A stretch of 64,000 nucleotides of DNA from NCBI RefSeq assembly GCF_027797465.1, contig NZ_CP115608.1, positions 682,001 through 746,000 on the forward strand, read 5' to 3'. Under the pieces are notes generated by a model. That model was given only the letters and a program-made list of their open reading frames with translations. It was not told the DNA's origin and did no database searches. A program made the translations under genes and the position numbers. Shown in pieces: positions 9,423 through 16,706 of this stretch (its first letter is position 1; every line of letters begins with the position of its first letter). The DNA is from Campylobacter sp. CN_NE2 (lineage in GTDB: Bacteria > Campylobacterota > Campylobacteria > Campylobacterales > Campylobacteraceae).

Positions 9423-10175
9423 ATGAATAAATTATCTACTTTGATTGTCGCAAAAAATGAAGAAAAAAATATCAAAGAGTGCATAAAAAGCGTTGAATTT
9501 TCCGATGAAATTATTGTGATTGATGATTATTCTACTGATAAAACCGTAGAAATAGCCACTTCTTTGGGTGCAAAAGTATTTCAAAGAGCGATGAACGGAG
9601 ATTGGAGTGCGCAACAAAATTTCTCTATCGAAAAAGCTACGCATGATTGGATTTTACTGATAGATGCTGATGAAAGAATCACGCCAGAACTCGCGCAAGA
9701 AATTAAGCAAAAGCTTCAAAGCGATGAATTAATCGCTTATCGCATAAAACGCCTTAATCACTTTAATCGCAAAATAGTGCGTTTTGGAGTGTTGCACCCA
9801 GATTTCGTAACTAGACTTTTACCAAAAAAAGATTTTTATCTTACAGGGCAAGTTCATCCAAAACTACATTATCCATACCCTGAGCAAAATCTCAAAAACT
9901 ATATGCTTCACTATACTTACGATAACTGGGACGCATATTGGCGTAAATTTGATAAATATACTAAATTATCAGCTATTAGATATAAAGATGAAAACAAATC
10001 GGTTAATTTTTTTAGAGATATTATTATCCGTCCTATTTGGGCGTTTTTTAAGGTTTATGTTATTCAACTAGGATTTTTAGACGGCAAAATCGGCTGGATT
10101 TTATCGGTAAATCATTATCTTTATACGATGACAAAATACGCACGGTTTTATGAGCTAAAACAGGGTAAAAATTAG
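9423..10175 (+). CDS. Family 2 glycosyltransferase, WaaE/KdtX-like
   Basis: This 250-residue GT-A fold enzyme probably adds a sugar to the lipooligosaccharide inner core at the cytoplasmic face. The N-terminus has the family start STLIVAKNEEKNI. The nucleotide-binding acidic stretch EIIVIDDYSTDKT follows, and the metal-binding motif is DADERITPE near residue 77. Its shape matches the WaaE/KdtX type of beta-1,4-glucosyltransferases. A hydrophobic patch near residues 205-225 may contact the membrane. It converges with the glycosyltransferase gene on the other strand, and the two 3' ends overlap by 4 bases. The exact sugar is not predictable. Confidence 0.85.
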   Translation: MNKLSTLIVAKNEEKNIKECIKSVEFSDEIIVIDDYSTDKTVEIATSLGAKVFQRAMNGDWSAQQNFSIEKATHDWILLIDADERITPELAQEIKQKLQSDELIAYRIKRLNHFNRKIVRFGVLHPDFVTRLLPKKDFYLTGQVHPKLHYPYPEQNLKNYMLHYTYDNWDAYWRKFDKYTKLSAIRYKDENKSVNFFRDIIIRPIWAFFKVYVIQLGFLDGKIGWILSVNHYLYTMTKYARFYELKQGKN

Positions 10176-11215
10176 TCTAATAATTTTAATAACTCATCGA
10201 TATGATAAGCAAGTTTTGGATTATATGCAATATATTCTTGTGGGTTATTGATTTTATGTTGATTACTTGATTTCATTTGATCGGCTAAAATAAGCGAATT
10301 TATAAGGCTTTCTAAATTATTTTTATCAAAAAATAGACCATCGCTATCTTTAATAATCTCGCAACAACCACAGCTATTTGCAAAAATAATTTTTGTTCCA
10401 CACAAAATGCTTTCAACACCAACTAACCCAAAAGGCTCATAAAGAGAAGCTAAAATAGAAAAATCAACAGCATTGTAAAGATCTGGCATATTTTTTATAA
10501 AGCCCAAATTTATAATGCTATCATTTTGCACTTTTTTATTTCCACAAACAGCGATTTTTATCTTGTAATTTAGCTTTAAATTGACGATTTTAACAGCTTC
10601 TAAAATAAACGGCAAACCCTTTCTTTGGTGGTCACCAGAAGGAAATAATAATATGTTTTCATTTTCGTTAAAGCCAAATTTTTTACGCAATTTTGCTCGT
10701 TTTTCATCTGGCATTGGATAAAATTTTTCAGTATCCACAGGTGGGTAAATCGTAAAAATTTTATCCTTTTCTACGCCATAAAATTCTACCAACTCATCTG
10801 TCATTTTTTGCGAGTGAGCGACGATTTTTTTTGCACTTTTATAAGCAGAAAATCCGCGTTTAATCGTCATTTTATCTTTTATCGTAGCCTGTCGCTTAAT
10901 GCCTTTTAAAAAGCCTAAATGATTTCCGCCACAAAATAAAATATCTGCATTATCAACTAAACTTGTGGCGATTAATTTATGATTTTTTGGTAATTTTTTT
11001 TGCAAAATAGCGTTAAAAACAGCATATCTTAGTTGCGAAATTGGAAATTGTGAAATTTTATGCGTAGGACATAACTTAGCAAATTCTGGCGAAATTTTCA
11101 TACTAAAAACGCTTGGCGTGATTTGTTTGGCTAAAAAACCTTGCACCAAATCAAAAACATAGCGTTCCATTCCACCTGATGGCTTAAAATTATCCGTAGC
11201 AATCGCAATATTCAT
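10172..11215 (-). CDS. Family 4 glycosyltransferase (GT-B fold), WaaG-like
   Basis: This 347-residue protein starts with NIAIATDNFKPSGGMER, the N-terminal glycine-rich motif of GT4 enzymes. The C-terminal donor-site region has FSILASLYEPFGLVGVES, matching the family's Glu-X7-Glu motif. Enzymes of this kind act on the lipid A core (for example heptose glucosyltransferase WaaG), so a role in lipooligosaccharide assembly is likely. The acceptor and the sugar are not clear. It stands alone on the minus strand and overlaps the convergent family 2 glycosyltransferase by 4 bases, so there is no room for a terminator between them. Confidence 0.87.
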   Translation of the reverse strand: MNIAIATDNFKPSGGMERYVFDLVQGFLAKQITPSVFSMKISPEFAKLCPTHKISQFPISQLRYAVFNAILQKKLPKNHKLIATSLVDNADILFCGGNHLGFLKGIKRQATIKDKMTIKRGFSAYKSAKKIVAHSQKMTDELVEFYGVEKDKIFTIYPPVDTEKFYPMPDEKRAKLRKKFGFNENENILLFPSGDHQRKGLPFILEAVKIVNLKLNYKIKIAVCGNKKVQNDSIINLGFIKNMPDLYNAVDFSILASLYEPFGLVGVESILCGTKIIFANSCGCCEIIKDSDGLFFDKNNLESLINSLILADQMKSSNQHKINNPQEYIAYNPKLAYHIDELLKLLD

Positions 11216-11290
11216 AAAATTCCTTAATATATTTCAAACTAAACTTAAAAAATTATATTCATAAATTCAACTTAAATTTGCCAATCAAAT

Positions 11291-11358
11291 ACCGACGATT
11301 TCGCACCAAATTCGCATAAATTTATTATCGTTGCGATTTAGTGCGAAAACTAGGCTCG
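11291..11358 (-). repeat. Copy A of a 3'-end hairpin family (TAGY/TCGTC internal loop)
   Basis: It lies on the minus strand directly after sstT, 5 bases from its TAA. It reads GAGCCTAG, then an imperfect stem (TTTCGCACTAAATCGCA paired with TGCGAATTTGGTGCGAAA, one wobble and one bulge), then TCGTCGGT. GCC pairs with GGT, and the 5' loop side reads TAGT where the other copies have TAGC. The apical part keeps ACGATA, seen also in copy B. It shares both ends with copies at 14000, 39489 and 40722. Confidence 0.7.
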
Positions 11359-11360
11359 TT

Positions 11361-12611
11361 TTATTTTTCTAAATTCGGTTCACTAACCCCTGACGCAACA
11401 GCGCTAAATACAACATCGGTTGAGCTATTTATCGCAGTTTCGACTGAATCTTGAATAACACCGATAATAAAGCCAATCGCAACAACTTGCATAGCAATAT
11501 CATTTGAAATTCCAAAAAGCCCACACGCTAATGGAATAAGCAAAAGCGAACCGCCGGGCACTCCACTAGCTCCACAAGCTCCTAATGCTCCTACAACACA
11601 AAGCAAAAGTGCCGTGCCAAAATCAGGCGTAATGCCAAGAGTATTTGCAGCAGCTAGTGCCATTATAGCGATAACAACCGCAGCTCCACCCATATTTATA
11701 GTCGCACCCAAAGGTATAGAAATCGGATAAAGCTCTTCATTAATGCCTAGTTTTTTACAAAGGTTTAAATTTACAGGTATATTTGCAGCCGAACTTCTAG
11801 TGAAAAATGCCGTAATTCCGCTTTCTTTAAGGCAGGTTAAAACCAATGGATAAGGATTTTTCTTTGTCATTACAAATACTATGAGCGGATTTATAACCAA
11901 AGCTACAAAAGCCATAGCAGCAACCAAAACAACTACGATTCTAGCGTATCCCGCTAGGGCTTGCAAACCTGTTTCATACACAGTAGTAGCAACCAAACCA
12001 AAAATTCCAAACGGAGCAAGTTGGATTATAAATTGCACGATTTTTGTAAGTGCTTCGCTTATATCGCCAAAGAATTTTTTTGTTTCGCCTTTTGCATATC
12101 TTAATGTAACCCCAAGTCCCACAGCCCAAGCGATAATGCCGATATAATTTCCCGTTACAATCGCATTTAAAGGATTATCAACGATTTTAAAAAGCAAATC
12201 TTTAAGCACAACCAAAACGCTCACAGGCGCAGGTCTATCTGCCCCTTCGATACCACTAAGTGCAAGTTCGGTTGGAAATATAAAACTAAATGCAACGCCC
12301 GTAGCAGAAGCTAAAAGAGTTCCTACGATATATAAAACAACTACTTTTTTAAGCCCTGTTGCACCTGAACTAAATTCTTTATTTATAATCGCACTTAAAA
12401 TTAAGATAAAAACTAAAATCGGTGCAACGGCTTTTAATGCACCTACAAATAGATTTCCTAAAAGCCCTGCAAAACCTACAAGGGCGTTTAAAAACGAACT
12501 ACTAGCACCTTGTGCCACAACGCCAAGAATAGCACCTAAAACCAAACCGACGATAATACGCATTATAAGGCTTTTATCCTTATAGCTATCGAACATTTTT
12601 TTCATATTCAT
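11361..12611 (-). CDS. sstT: Serine/threonine:Na+ symporter SstT
   Basis: This 416-residue inner-membrane transporter belongs to the dicarboxylate/amino acid:cation symporter family. It has about eight membrane segments and two hairpins. Signatures visible are the serine-rich hairpin in [16 protein letters not shown] and the sodium/substrate region [13 protein letters not shown]. The C-terminal half has [16 protein letters not shown] and the NSSTDVVFS stretch, as in SstT. It takes up serine, a key carbon source for Campylobacter, and threonine. It is a single-gene unit facing away from metK, with hairpin copy A just after its stop. Confidence 0.93.
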   Translation of the reverse strand: MNMKKMFDSYKDKSLIMRIIVGLVLGAILGVVAQGASSSFLNALVGFAGLLGNLFVGALKAVAPILVFILILSAIINKEFSSGATGLKKVVVLYIVGTLLASATGVAFSFIFPTELALSGIEGADRPAPVSVLVVLKDLLFKIVDNPLNAIVTGNYIGIIAWAVGLGVTLRYAKGETKKFFGDISEALTKIVQFIIQLAPFGIFGLVATTVYETGLQALAGYARIVVVLVAAMAFVALVINPLIVFVMTKKNPYPLVLTCLKESGITAFFTRSSAANIPVNLNLCKKLGINEELYPISIPLGATINMGGAAVVIAIMALAAANTLGITPDFGTALLLCVVGALGACGASGVPGGSLLLIPLACGLFGISNDIAMQVVAIGFIIGVIQDSVETAINSSTDVVFSAVASGVSEPNLEK

Positions 12612-12738
12612 AATGCATCCTTATTTAGAAAAAATTCGGTTTGAAATATATCAAAATTTGGTTAAAGTTTTATTTAAATTTGACATTAAATTTTTAAAAT
12701 TTGCTTTTAAATTTTATCCGAATTTAAAAGTTAAATGC

Positions 12739-12744
12739 TAAAAT
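12739..12744 (+). promoter_or_regulatory. Probable -10 box for metK
   Basis: TAAAAT in the context TGCTAAAATTG, 35 bases before the metK ATG. An AAAGG ribosome site follows at about 12766. No SAM-riboswitch-like structure was seen between this box and the start. Confidence 0.5.
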
Positions 12745-12778
12745 TGCAAAGAATTTTTAAAAAACAAAGGAAAAATTT

Positions 12779-13981
12779 ATGTATTTATTTACAAGCGAAG
12801 TTGTAAGCCCGGGACATCCTGATAAATGTGCCGACATTATCGCAGATAGCATAGTCGATAAAATTTTAATGCAAGATCCTAACGGCAGAGTTGCCACAGA
12901 AGTTTTCGTAGCAGGAAAACATGTCGTCATCGGCGGCGAAGTCAATGCCAAAGTCGATTTTACACATGATGATTATCGCCATATCGTCAAAAACGCACTC
13001 GCTGAAATCGGCTATTTTGACAATCCATATTTCACAAGAGAGCAATGCTTGCACCCGCAAGACTTGCAAGTTGATGTCTTCGTAAATCAACAAAGCCCTG
13101 ATATTAATCAAGGCGTAGATCAAGAAAGCGGCGAAATCGGCGCAGGTGATCAAGGTATAATGTTTGGTTTTGCAAGCTGCGAATGCGAAAATTTAATGCC
13201 GGCTGCCATTACTTACGCAAGGCTTCTTTGCGATAAAGTTTATGCCTACGCTAAGGCAAATCCGCACGAACTTGGCGTAGATATTAAAACGCAAGTTACG
13301 ATTGATTACGGCACGAAAGACAACTTCGAAAATTGCCTCCCACAAAGCATACACACTATCGTAGTTAGCGCACCTTGCGTGGAGAGCATGGATATAAATA
13401 CAGTTCGCGCACTAATCGGCAGATTAATCGATGAAGCGGGACTTCCTGCAAATTTATACAACAAAGAAAAAACGATAATTTATATCAATCCGACAGGTCG
13501 CTATGTAAATCACAGCTCACTGCACGATAGCGGTTTAACTGGACGCAAACTAATCGTCGATAGTTTTGGCGGATACTCTCCGATAGGTGGCGGCGCACAA
13601 TCAAGCAAAGACTACACAAAGGTAGATCGCTCTGGGCTTTATGCGGGGCGTTGGATAGCCAAAAATATAGTCGCAGCAGGACTTGCTAAAAAATGCGTAG
13701 TTCAGCTAAGCTATGCAATAGGCGTCGCAAAACCAACCTCTGTGAGCGTCGATACCATGGGGACATACAGCGACGGGATAGATGATGAAATGTTATCAAA
13801 TTTCGTAATGGAAAATTTCGCTCTCACGCCTCGCTGGATAACTGAAAAATTTGGCTTAGACAAACCTAGTGCTGATACATTTTTGTATGCAAATGTCGCA
13901 GCCCTTGGGCAAGTGGGAAATCCAAGTTATCCGTGGGAAAAGCTTGATGGAGTGGCTACATTTAAAAAATTATTAAAGTAA
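12779..13981 (+). CDS. metK: S-adenosylmethionine synthetase
   Basis: This 400-residue cytoplasmic enzyme makes S-adenosylmethionine from methionine and ATP. Clear signatures are the N-terminal TSEVVSPGHPDKCADI, the hexapeptide-type motif GAGDQGIMFG, and the P-loop-like GGGAQSSKDYTKVDRSG. It is slightly longer than E. coli MetK and has the Campylobacterota form of these motifs. It is transcribed alone from the promoter at about 12739 and followed by hairpin copy B, which may end the transcript. Confidence 0.97.
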   Translation: MYLFTSEVVSPGHPDKCADIIADSIVDKILMQDPNGRVATEVFVAGKHVVIGGEVNAKVDFTHDDYRHIVKNALAEIGYFDNPYFTREQCLHPQDLQVDVFVNQQSPDINQGVDQESGEIGAGDQGIMFGFASCECENLMPAAITYARLLCDKVYAYAKANPHELGVDIKTQVTIDYGTKDNFENCLPQSIHTIVVSAPCVESMDINTVRALIGRLIDEAGLPANLYNKEKTIIYINPTGRYVNHSSLHDSGLTGRKLIVDSFGGYSPIGGGAQSSKDYTKVDRSGLYAGRWIAKNIVAAGLAKKCVVQLSYAIGVAKPTSVSVDTMGTYSDGIDDEMLSNFVMENFALTPRWITEKFGLDKPSADTFLYANVAALGQVGNPSYPWEKLDGVATFKKLLK

Positions 13982-13999
13982 AATTTTAAGTTGAACTCA

Positions 14000-14079
14000 G
14001 CCTAGCTTTTACGCCGAATTTGCAACGATAGACAAAACAAGTCTTATCTTATGCAAATTCGGCGTAAAATCGTCGGCAT
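14000..14079 (+). repeat. Copy B of the 3'-end hairpin family, perfect 18-bp stem
   Basis: It begins 18 bases after the metK stop. The order is GCC, TAGC, an 18-base arm at 14007-14024, an apical loop at 14025-14051, the exactly complementary arm at 14052-14069, TCGTC, then GGC. GCC pairs with GGC, so TAGC faces TCGTC as an asymmetric internal loop. The apical loop contains CGATAGACAAAACAAG and GTCTTATC, which can form a small second hairpin and is nearly identical in copy C. Confidence 0.8.
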
Positions 14080-14110
14080 ACACATATCAAATTTGAATTG
14101 AATTATTTTT

Positions 14111-14227
14111 TGTCATTGCGAGAAAGCGAAGCGACGAAGCAATCCAGCAAACGCCAATAGGCATTTTAATCAAACATTATTTAAATTCACTAGATTGCTT
14201 CGACGGCGTTGCCTTCTCGCAATGACA
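14111..14227. repeat. Large inverted repeat with TGTCATTGCGAG ends
   Basis: The left arm (14111-14147) starts TGTCATTGCGAGAAAGCG. The right arm (14190-14227) ends TCTCGCAATGACA. The arms are mostly complementary over about 37 bases around an AT-rich centre. Elements with these terminal words recur between genes in many unrelated bacteria and look like small non-autonomous palindromes. With copy B it fills most of the 334-base gap between metK and pepF; the rest of that gap holds only the pepF promoter region. Confidence 0.75.
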
Positions 14228-14284
14228 ATGGAAACGAATTTAATGTCTAAAAACCAAATTTAACTGCGTTTTAATATTTTTTGC

Positions 14285-14290
14285 TACACT
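14285..14290 (+). promoter_or_regulatory. Possible -10 box for pepF
   Basis: TACACT in the context TTGCTACACTT, 26 bases before the pepF ATG and after a T-rich stretch. AAAGGAAA at about 14306 is the ribosome site. This is the only promoter-like word between the inverted repeat and the gene. Confidence 0.35.
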
Positions 14291-14315
14291 TACGCCAAAA
14301 AATAAAAGGAAAACT

Positions 14316-16025
14316 ATGACTTGGAATTTAAATGAATTTTTTAAAAATGAAGCAGAATTTAACGAATTTTGCGAAAAAACAAAAAAACAAAGTATCGAAT
14401 TTAACGCTAAATTCAAGGGCAAGCTAGCAAATTTAAATGCGGACGAATTTTTGCAGAGCCTAAAAACTTACGAAAAAATCAACGAGCAAATTTCAAAAAT
14501 TTTATCTTTTACGCATTTAGATTTTGCAAAAGATACGACAAAAGGGGCAAATTTAGCCAAAATAGAACTTCTTTGCAACGAAATTTCAGAAAATTTGCTA
14601 TTTTTTGAACTTGAATTTAATGAGCTTGAAAGTGCAAAACAAGACGAATTTATCGCAAATTCACACGAATTTGAGTATTATTTAACACAACTTAAAAAAC
14701 AAAAATCTCATCAGCTAAGTTTTTTAGAAGAACGAATTTTGCTAAAAACTTCACCTGTAAGCGGAAGTGCCTTTTCAAGGCTATTTGATGAAACTATGGC
14801 AAATTTAAAATTTGAATTTGACGGCGAGTTTTTAAGCGAAGAACAAATTTTAAGCAAACTCCACGACAGCGACCGTGAAGTGCGTAAAAAAGCAGCTCTT
14901 AGCCTAAGTGCTACGCTTGAAAAAAATCTGCACTTGCTTGGATTTATTTACAATATGATTAAAACCGATTTGCGAATTTCGTGCGAACTGCGAAATTACG
15001 AGCTTGGCGAAGAGATAATGCACCAAAATAATCAAATTTCAAAATCCAGCATCGATGCGTTGATTAAAGCAACCGAACAGAATTTTGACATTGTCGGCAA
15101 ATTTTATGAGAAAAAGCGAGAAATTTTAGGTTACGAAAAACTTTATGATTATGATAGATACGCCCCATTAAATGCCGATAATAGCGAGTTTAGTTTTGAT
15201 GAAGCAAAGCAAATCGTGCTAAAAGCATTTTATGAGTTTAGCCCTAAATTTGGCGAAATCGCCACAAAAGCTTTTAGCCAAAACTGGATTGATGTTTTCC
15301 CGGCAGAACATAAGCAAAGTGGGGCATTTTCGCACTCTGCTAGTAGCGACACCCACCCGTTTGTGCTTTTAAATTTCACTTCAAGGCGTAGAGATGTTTT
15401 TACTCTTGCGCACGAATTAGGTCATGCGATTCATCAGTATTTAGCCTATGGCGTAGGATTTTTTAACTCATTTACGCCGCTAACGACGGCTGAGACGGCT
15501 TCTGTTTTTTGTGAAATGTTAGTTTTTGATTATATGCGAAAAAACGGCGACGGCGACTTAAAACCAATGCTTGCAGCCAAAATCGAAGACATTTTTGCCA
15601 CGCTTTATCGCCAGATAAATTTCACAACCTTTGAACGCCGAATTCACGCCGCAAAAGACGAACTAGGCGTAGAAGAAATAAATAAAATTTGGCTAGAAGA
15701 ATCGGCAAAAATGTTTGACGGAAAGCTCATTTTAAACGATTATTACAAAATTTGGTGGAGCTATATACCGCATTTCATACATAGCCCGTTTTACTGCTAC
15801 TCTTACGGGTATGCTCAGCTTTTGGTTTTGGCTTTATACGGGCTTTATAAAAGCGGGAAATGCGAAAATTTCGTGCAAATTTATACTGAATTTTTAAGCC
15901 TTGGCGGAAGCATGGAACCAAAAAAAATGGTAGCTAAATTTGGACTTGATATAGAAAATAGCGAATTTTGGCAAATCGGCATAGATGAAATTCGCACTCT
16001 TGTAGATGAATTTTTAAAGGATTAA
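14316..16025 (+). CDS. pepF: M3 family oligoendopeptidase F
   Basis: This 569-residue zinc metallopeptidase cleaves short cytoplasmic peptides. The zinc motif HELGH is at residues 366-370, in the context FTLAHELGHAIHQYLA, with the third ligand expected in the downstream TAETASVFCEML stretch (Glu). The long helical N-terminal half is typical of the M3B oligoendopeptidase branch. It probably finishes peptides released by the Clp proteases. The next gene, an SspB-like adaptor candidate, begins two bases after its stop. Confidence 0.95.
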   Translation: MTWNLNEFFKNEAEFNEFCEKTKKQSIEFNAKFKGKLANLNADEFLQSLKTYEKINEQISKILSFTHLDFAKDTTKGANLAKIELLCNEISENLLFFELEFNELESAKQDEFIANSHEFEYYLTQLKKQKSHQLSFLEERILLKTSPVSGSAFSRLFDETMANLKFEFDGEFLSEEQILSKLHDSDREVRKKAALSLSATLEKNLHLLGFIYNMIKTDLRISCELRNYELGEEIMHQNNQISKSSIDALIKATEQNFDIVGKFYEKKREILGYEKLYDYDRYAPLNADNSEFSFDEAKQIVLKAFYEFSPKFGEIATKAFSQNWIDVFPAEHKQSGAFSHSASSDTHPFVLLNFTSRRRDVFTLAHELGHAIHQYLAYGVGFFNSFTPLTTAETASVFCEMLVFDYMRKNGDGDLKPMLAAKIEDIFATLYRQINFTTFERRIHAAKDELGVEEINKIWLEESAKMFDGKLILNDYYKIWWSYIPHFIHSPFYCYSYGYAQLLVLALYGLYKSGKCENFVQIYTEFLSLGGSMEPKKMVAKFGLDIENSEFWQIGIDEIRTLVDEFLKD

Positions 16026-16027
16026 AT

Positions 16028-16435
16028 ATGAAAGATTCGATTTTAAAAGATGAAAATTTTAATAAAATGATGATAAAAAATATCAATGAGTGCATAAATT
16101 TTTTATTTGAAAAAGGTGTTGAATTTGGCATTTTATCAAATTTGAAATTTACCGAATTTAACCCTGCCCTACCGGAACATATAACCCAAAATTTTAAAAG
16201 CGAAGTGATTTTATTTGAACTTGCAAATTACACGCTTCAAAGTGCAAAAATCGAAAATAACGCACTTTGCTTTGAAGCTGGTTTTGGTGAAGAAAATTTT
16301 CCTTCAACCGTTAGTATTCCGCTTTTTGCGATAATTCAAATAACACTTGAAAATATGCCGATTTTAATAAATTTTAGTATCCCTGATACCGAAAAAATGA
16401 AAAGAGAAAAATCGAAAAATATTTTTAGTAAATAA
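16028..16435 (+). CDS. SspB-like small protein, candidate ClpXP substrate adaptor
   Basis: This 135-residue protein has no annotation I can recall with certainty. By eye its residues 47-108 follow the beta-sandwich core of SspB, the adaptor that hands ssrA-tagged proteins to ClpXP. Compare IENNALCFEAGFGEENF then VSIPLFAIIQI here with E. coli ANDEVRFNARFGG then VSVPLAAVLAIYA. The N-terminal helix (residues 10-30) also fits SspB. The tail is short and basic and lacks the RGGRPALRVVK-type ClpX-docking peptide, so docking would have to differ. It directly follows pepF and lies upstream of smpB, clpS and clpA. The gene itself is certain; the family is a hypothesis. Confidence 0.6.
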   Translation: MKDSILKDENFNKMMIKNINECINFLFEKGVEFGILSNLKFTEFNPALPEHITQNFKSEVILFELANYTLQSAKIENNALCFEAGFGEENFPSTVSIPLFAIIQITLENMPILINFSIPDTEKMKREKSKNIFSK

Positions 16436-16446
16436 TAAAAAAATTC

Positions 16447-16480
16447 GCAAATTTAAAAAACGAAAGTTTTTTAAATTTGC
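16447..16480 (+). terminator. Perfect 15-bp hairpin with GAAA tetraloop
   Basis: GCAAATTTAAAAAAC at 16447-16461 pairs without mismatch with 16466-16480 around a GAAA loop, 11 bases after the stop of the SspB-like gene. The 3' arm begins GTTTTTT, so it could end transcription even though no separate T-run follows. Confidence 0.6.
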
Positions 16481-16495
16481 CACTTCTAGCGTGCA

Positions 16496-16556
16496 GGGGT
16501 TGGGGGTTGTTAAGGGGGAAGGGGGCGCTTCGCAAGTCAGCCCCCTTCCCCCTTAA
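16496..16556. repeat. GC-rich palindrome with a G-quadruplex-capable arm
   Basis: A perfect 17-bp inverted repeat: TTAAGGGGGAAGGGGGC at 16510-16526 pairs with 16540-16556 around a 13-base loop. Its left arm plus the bases before it make four runs of four or five G (16496-16499, 16502-16506, 16514-16518, 16521-16525) separated by 2, 7 and 2 bases, which meets the usual G-quadruplex pattern. It is very GC-rich in an otherwise AT-rich gap of about 270 bases before uvrD. No coding frame was recognised here. Confidence 0.8.
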
Positions 16557-16671
16557 AAGGCAACTTTCTGAATAATTAAATTTAAAAAAAATTCAATCTG
16601 CAAATTTACAAAAAAAATATTCCATTGCTCCCTAAAATTAGGCGTTAATCAAATTTTTATAACCATTTTGG

Positions 16672-16677
16672 TAAAAT
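16672..16677 (+). promoter_or_regulatory. Probable -10 box for uvrD
   Basis: TAAAAT in the context TTGGTAAAATC, 30 bases before the ATG at 16707. It overlaps an in-frame upstream start at 16668, which argues that the protein begins at 16707. Confidence 0.5.
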
Positions 16678-16706
16678 CTAGCTTTAAATTTTGCCAAAGA
16701 GAGAAC

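Noticed and set aside
12612-12778. SAM riboswitch upstream of metK
   Set aside because: The stretch is short and AT-rich, with no conserved riboswitch core visible.
16496-16556. Insertion-sequence end or att site
   Set aside because: No transposase, no target duplication and no second copy in the window.
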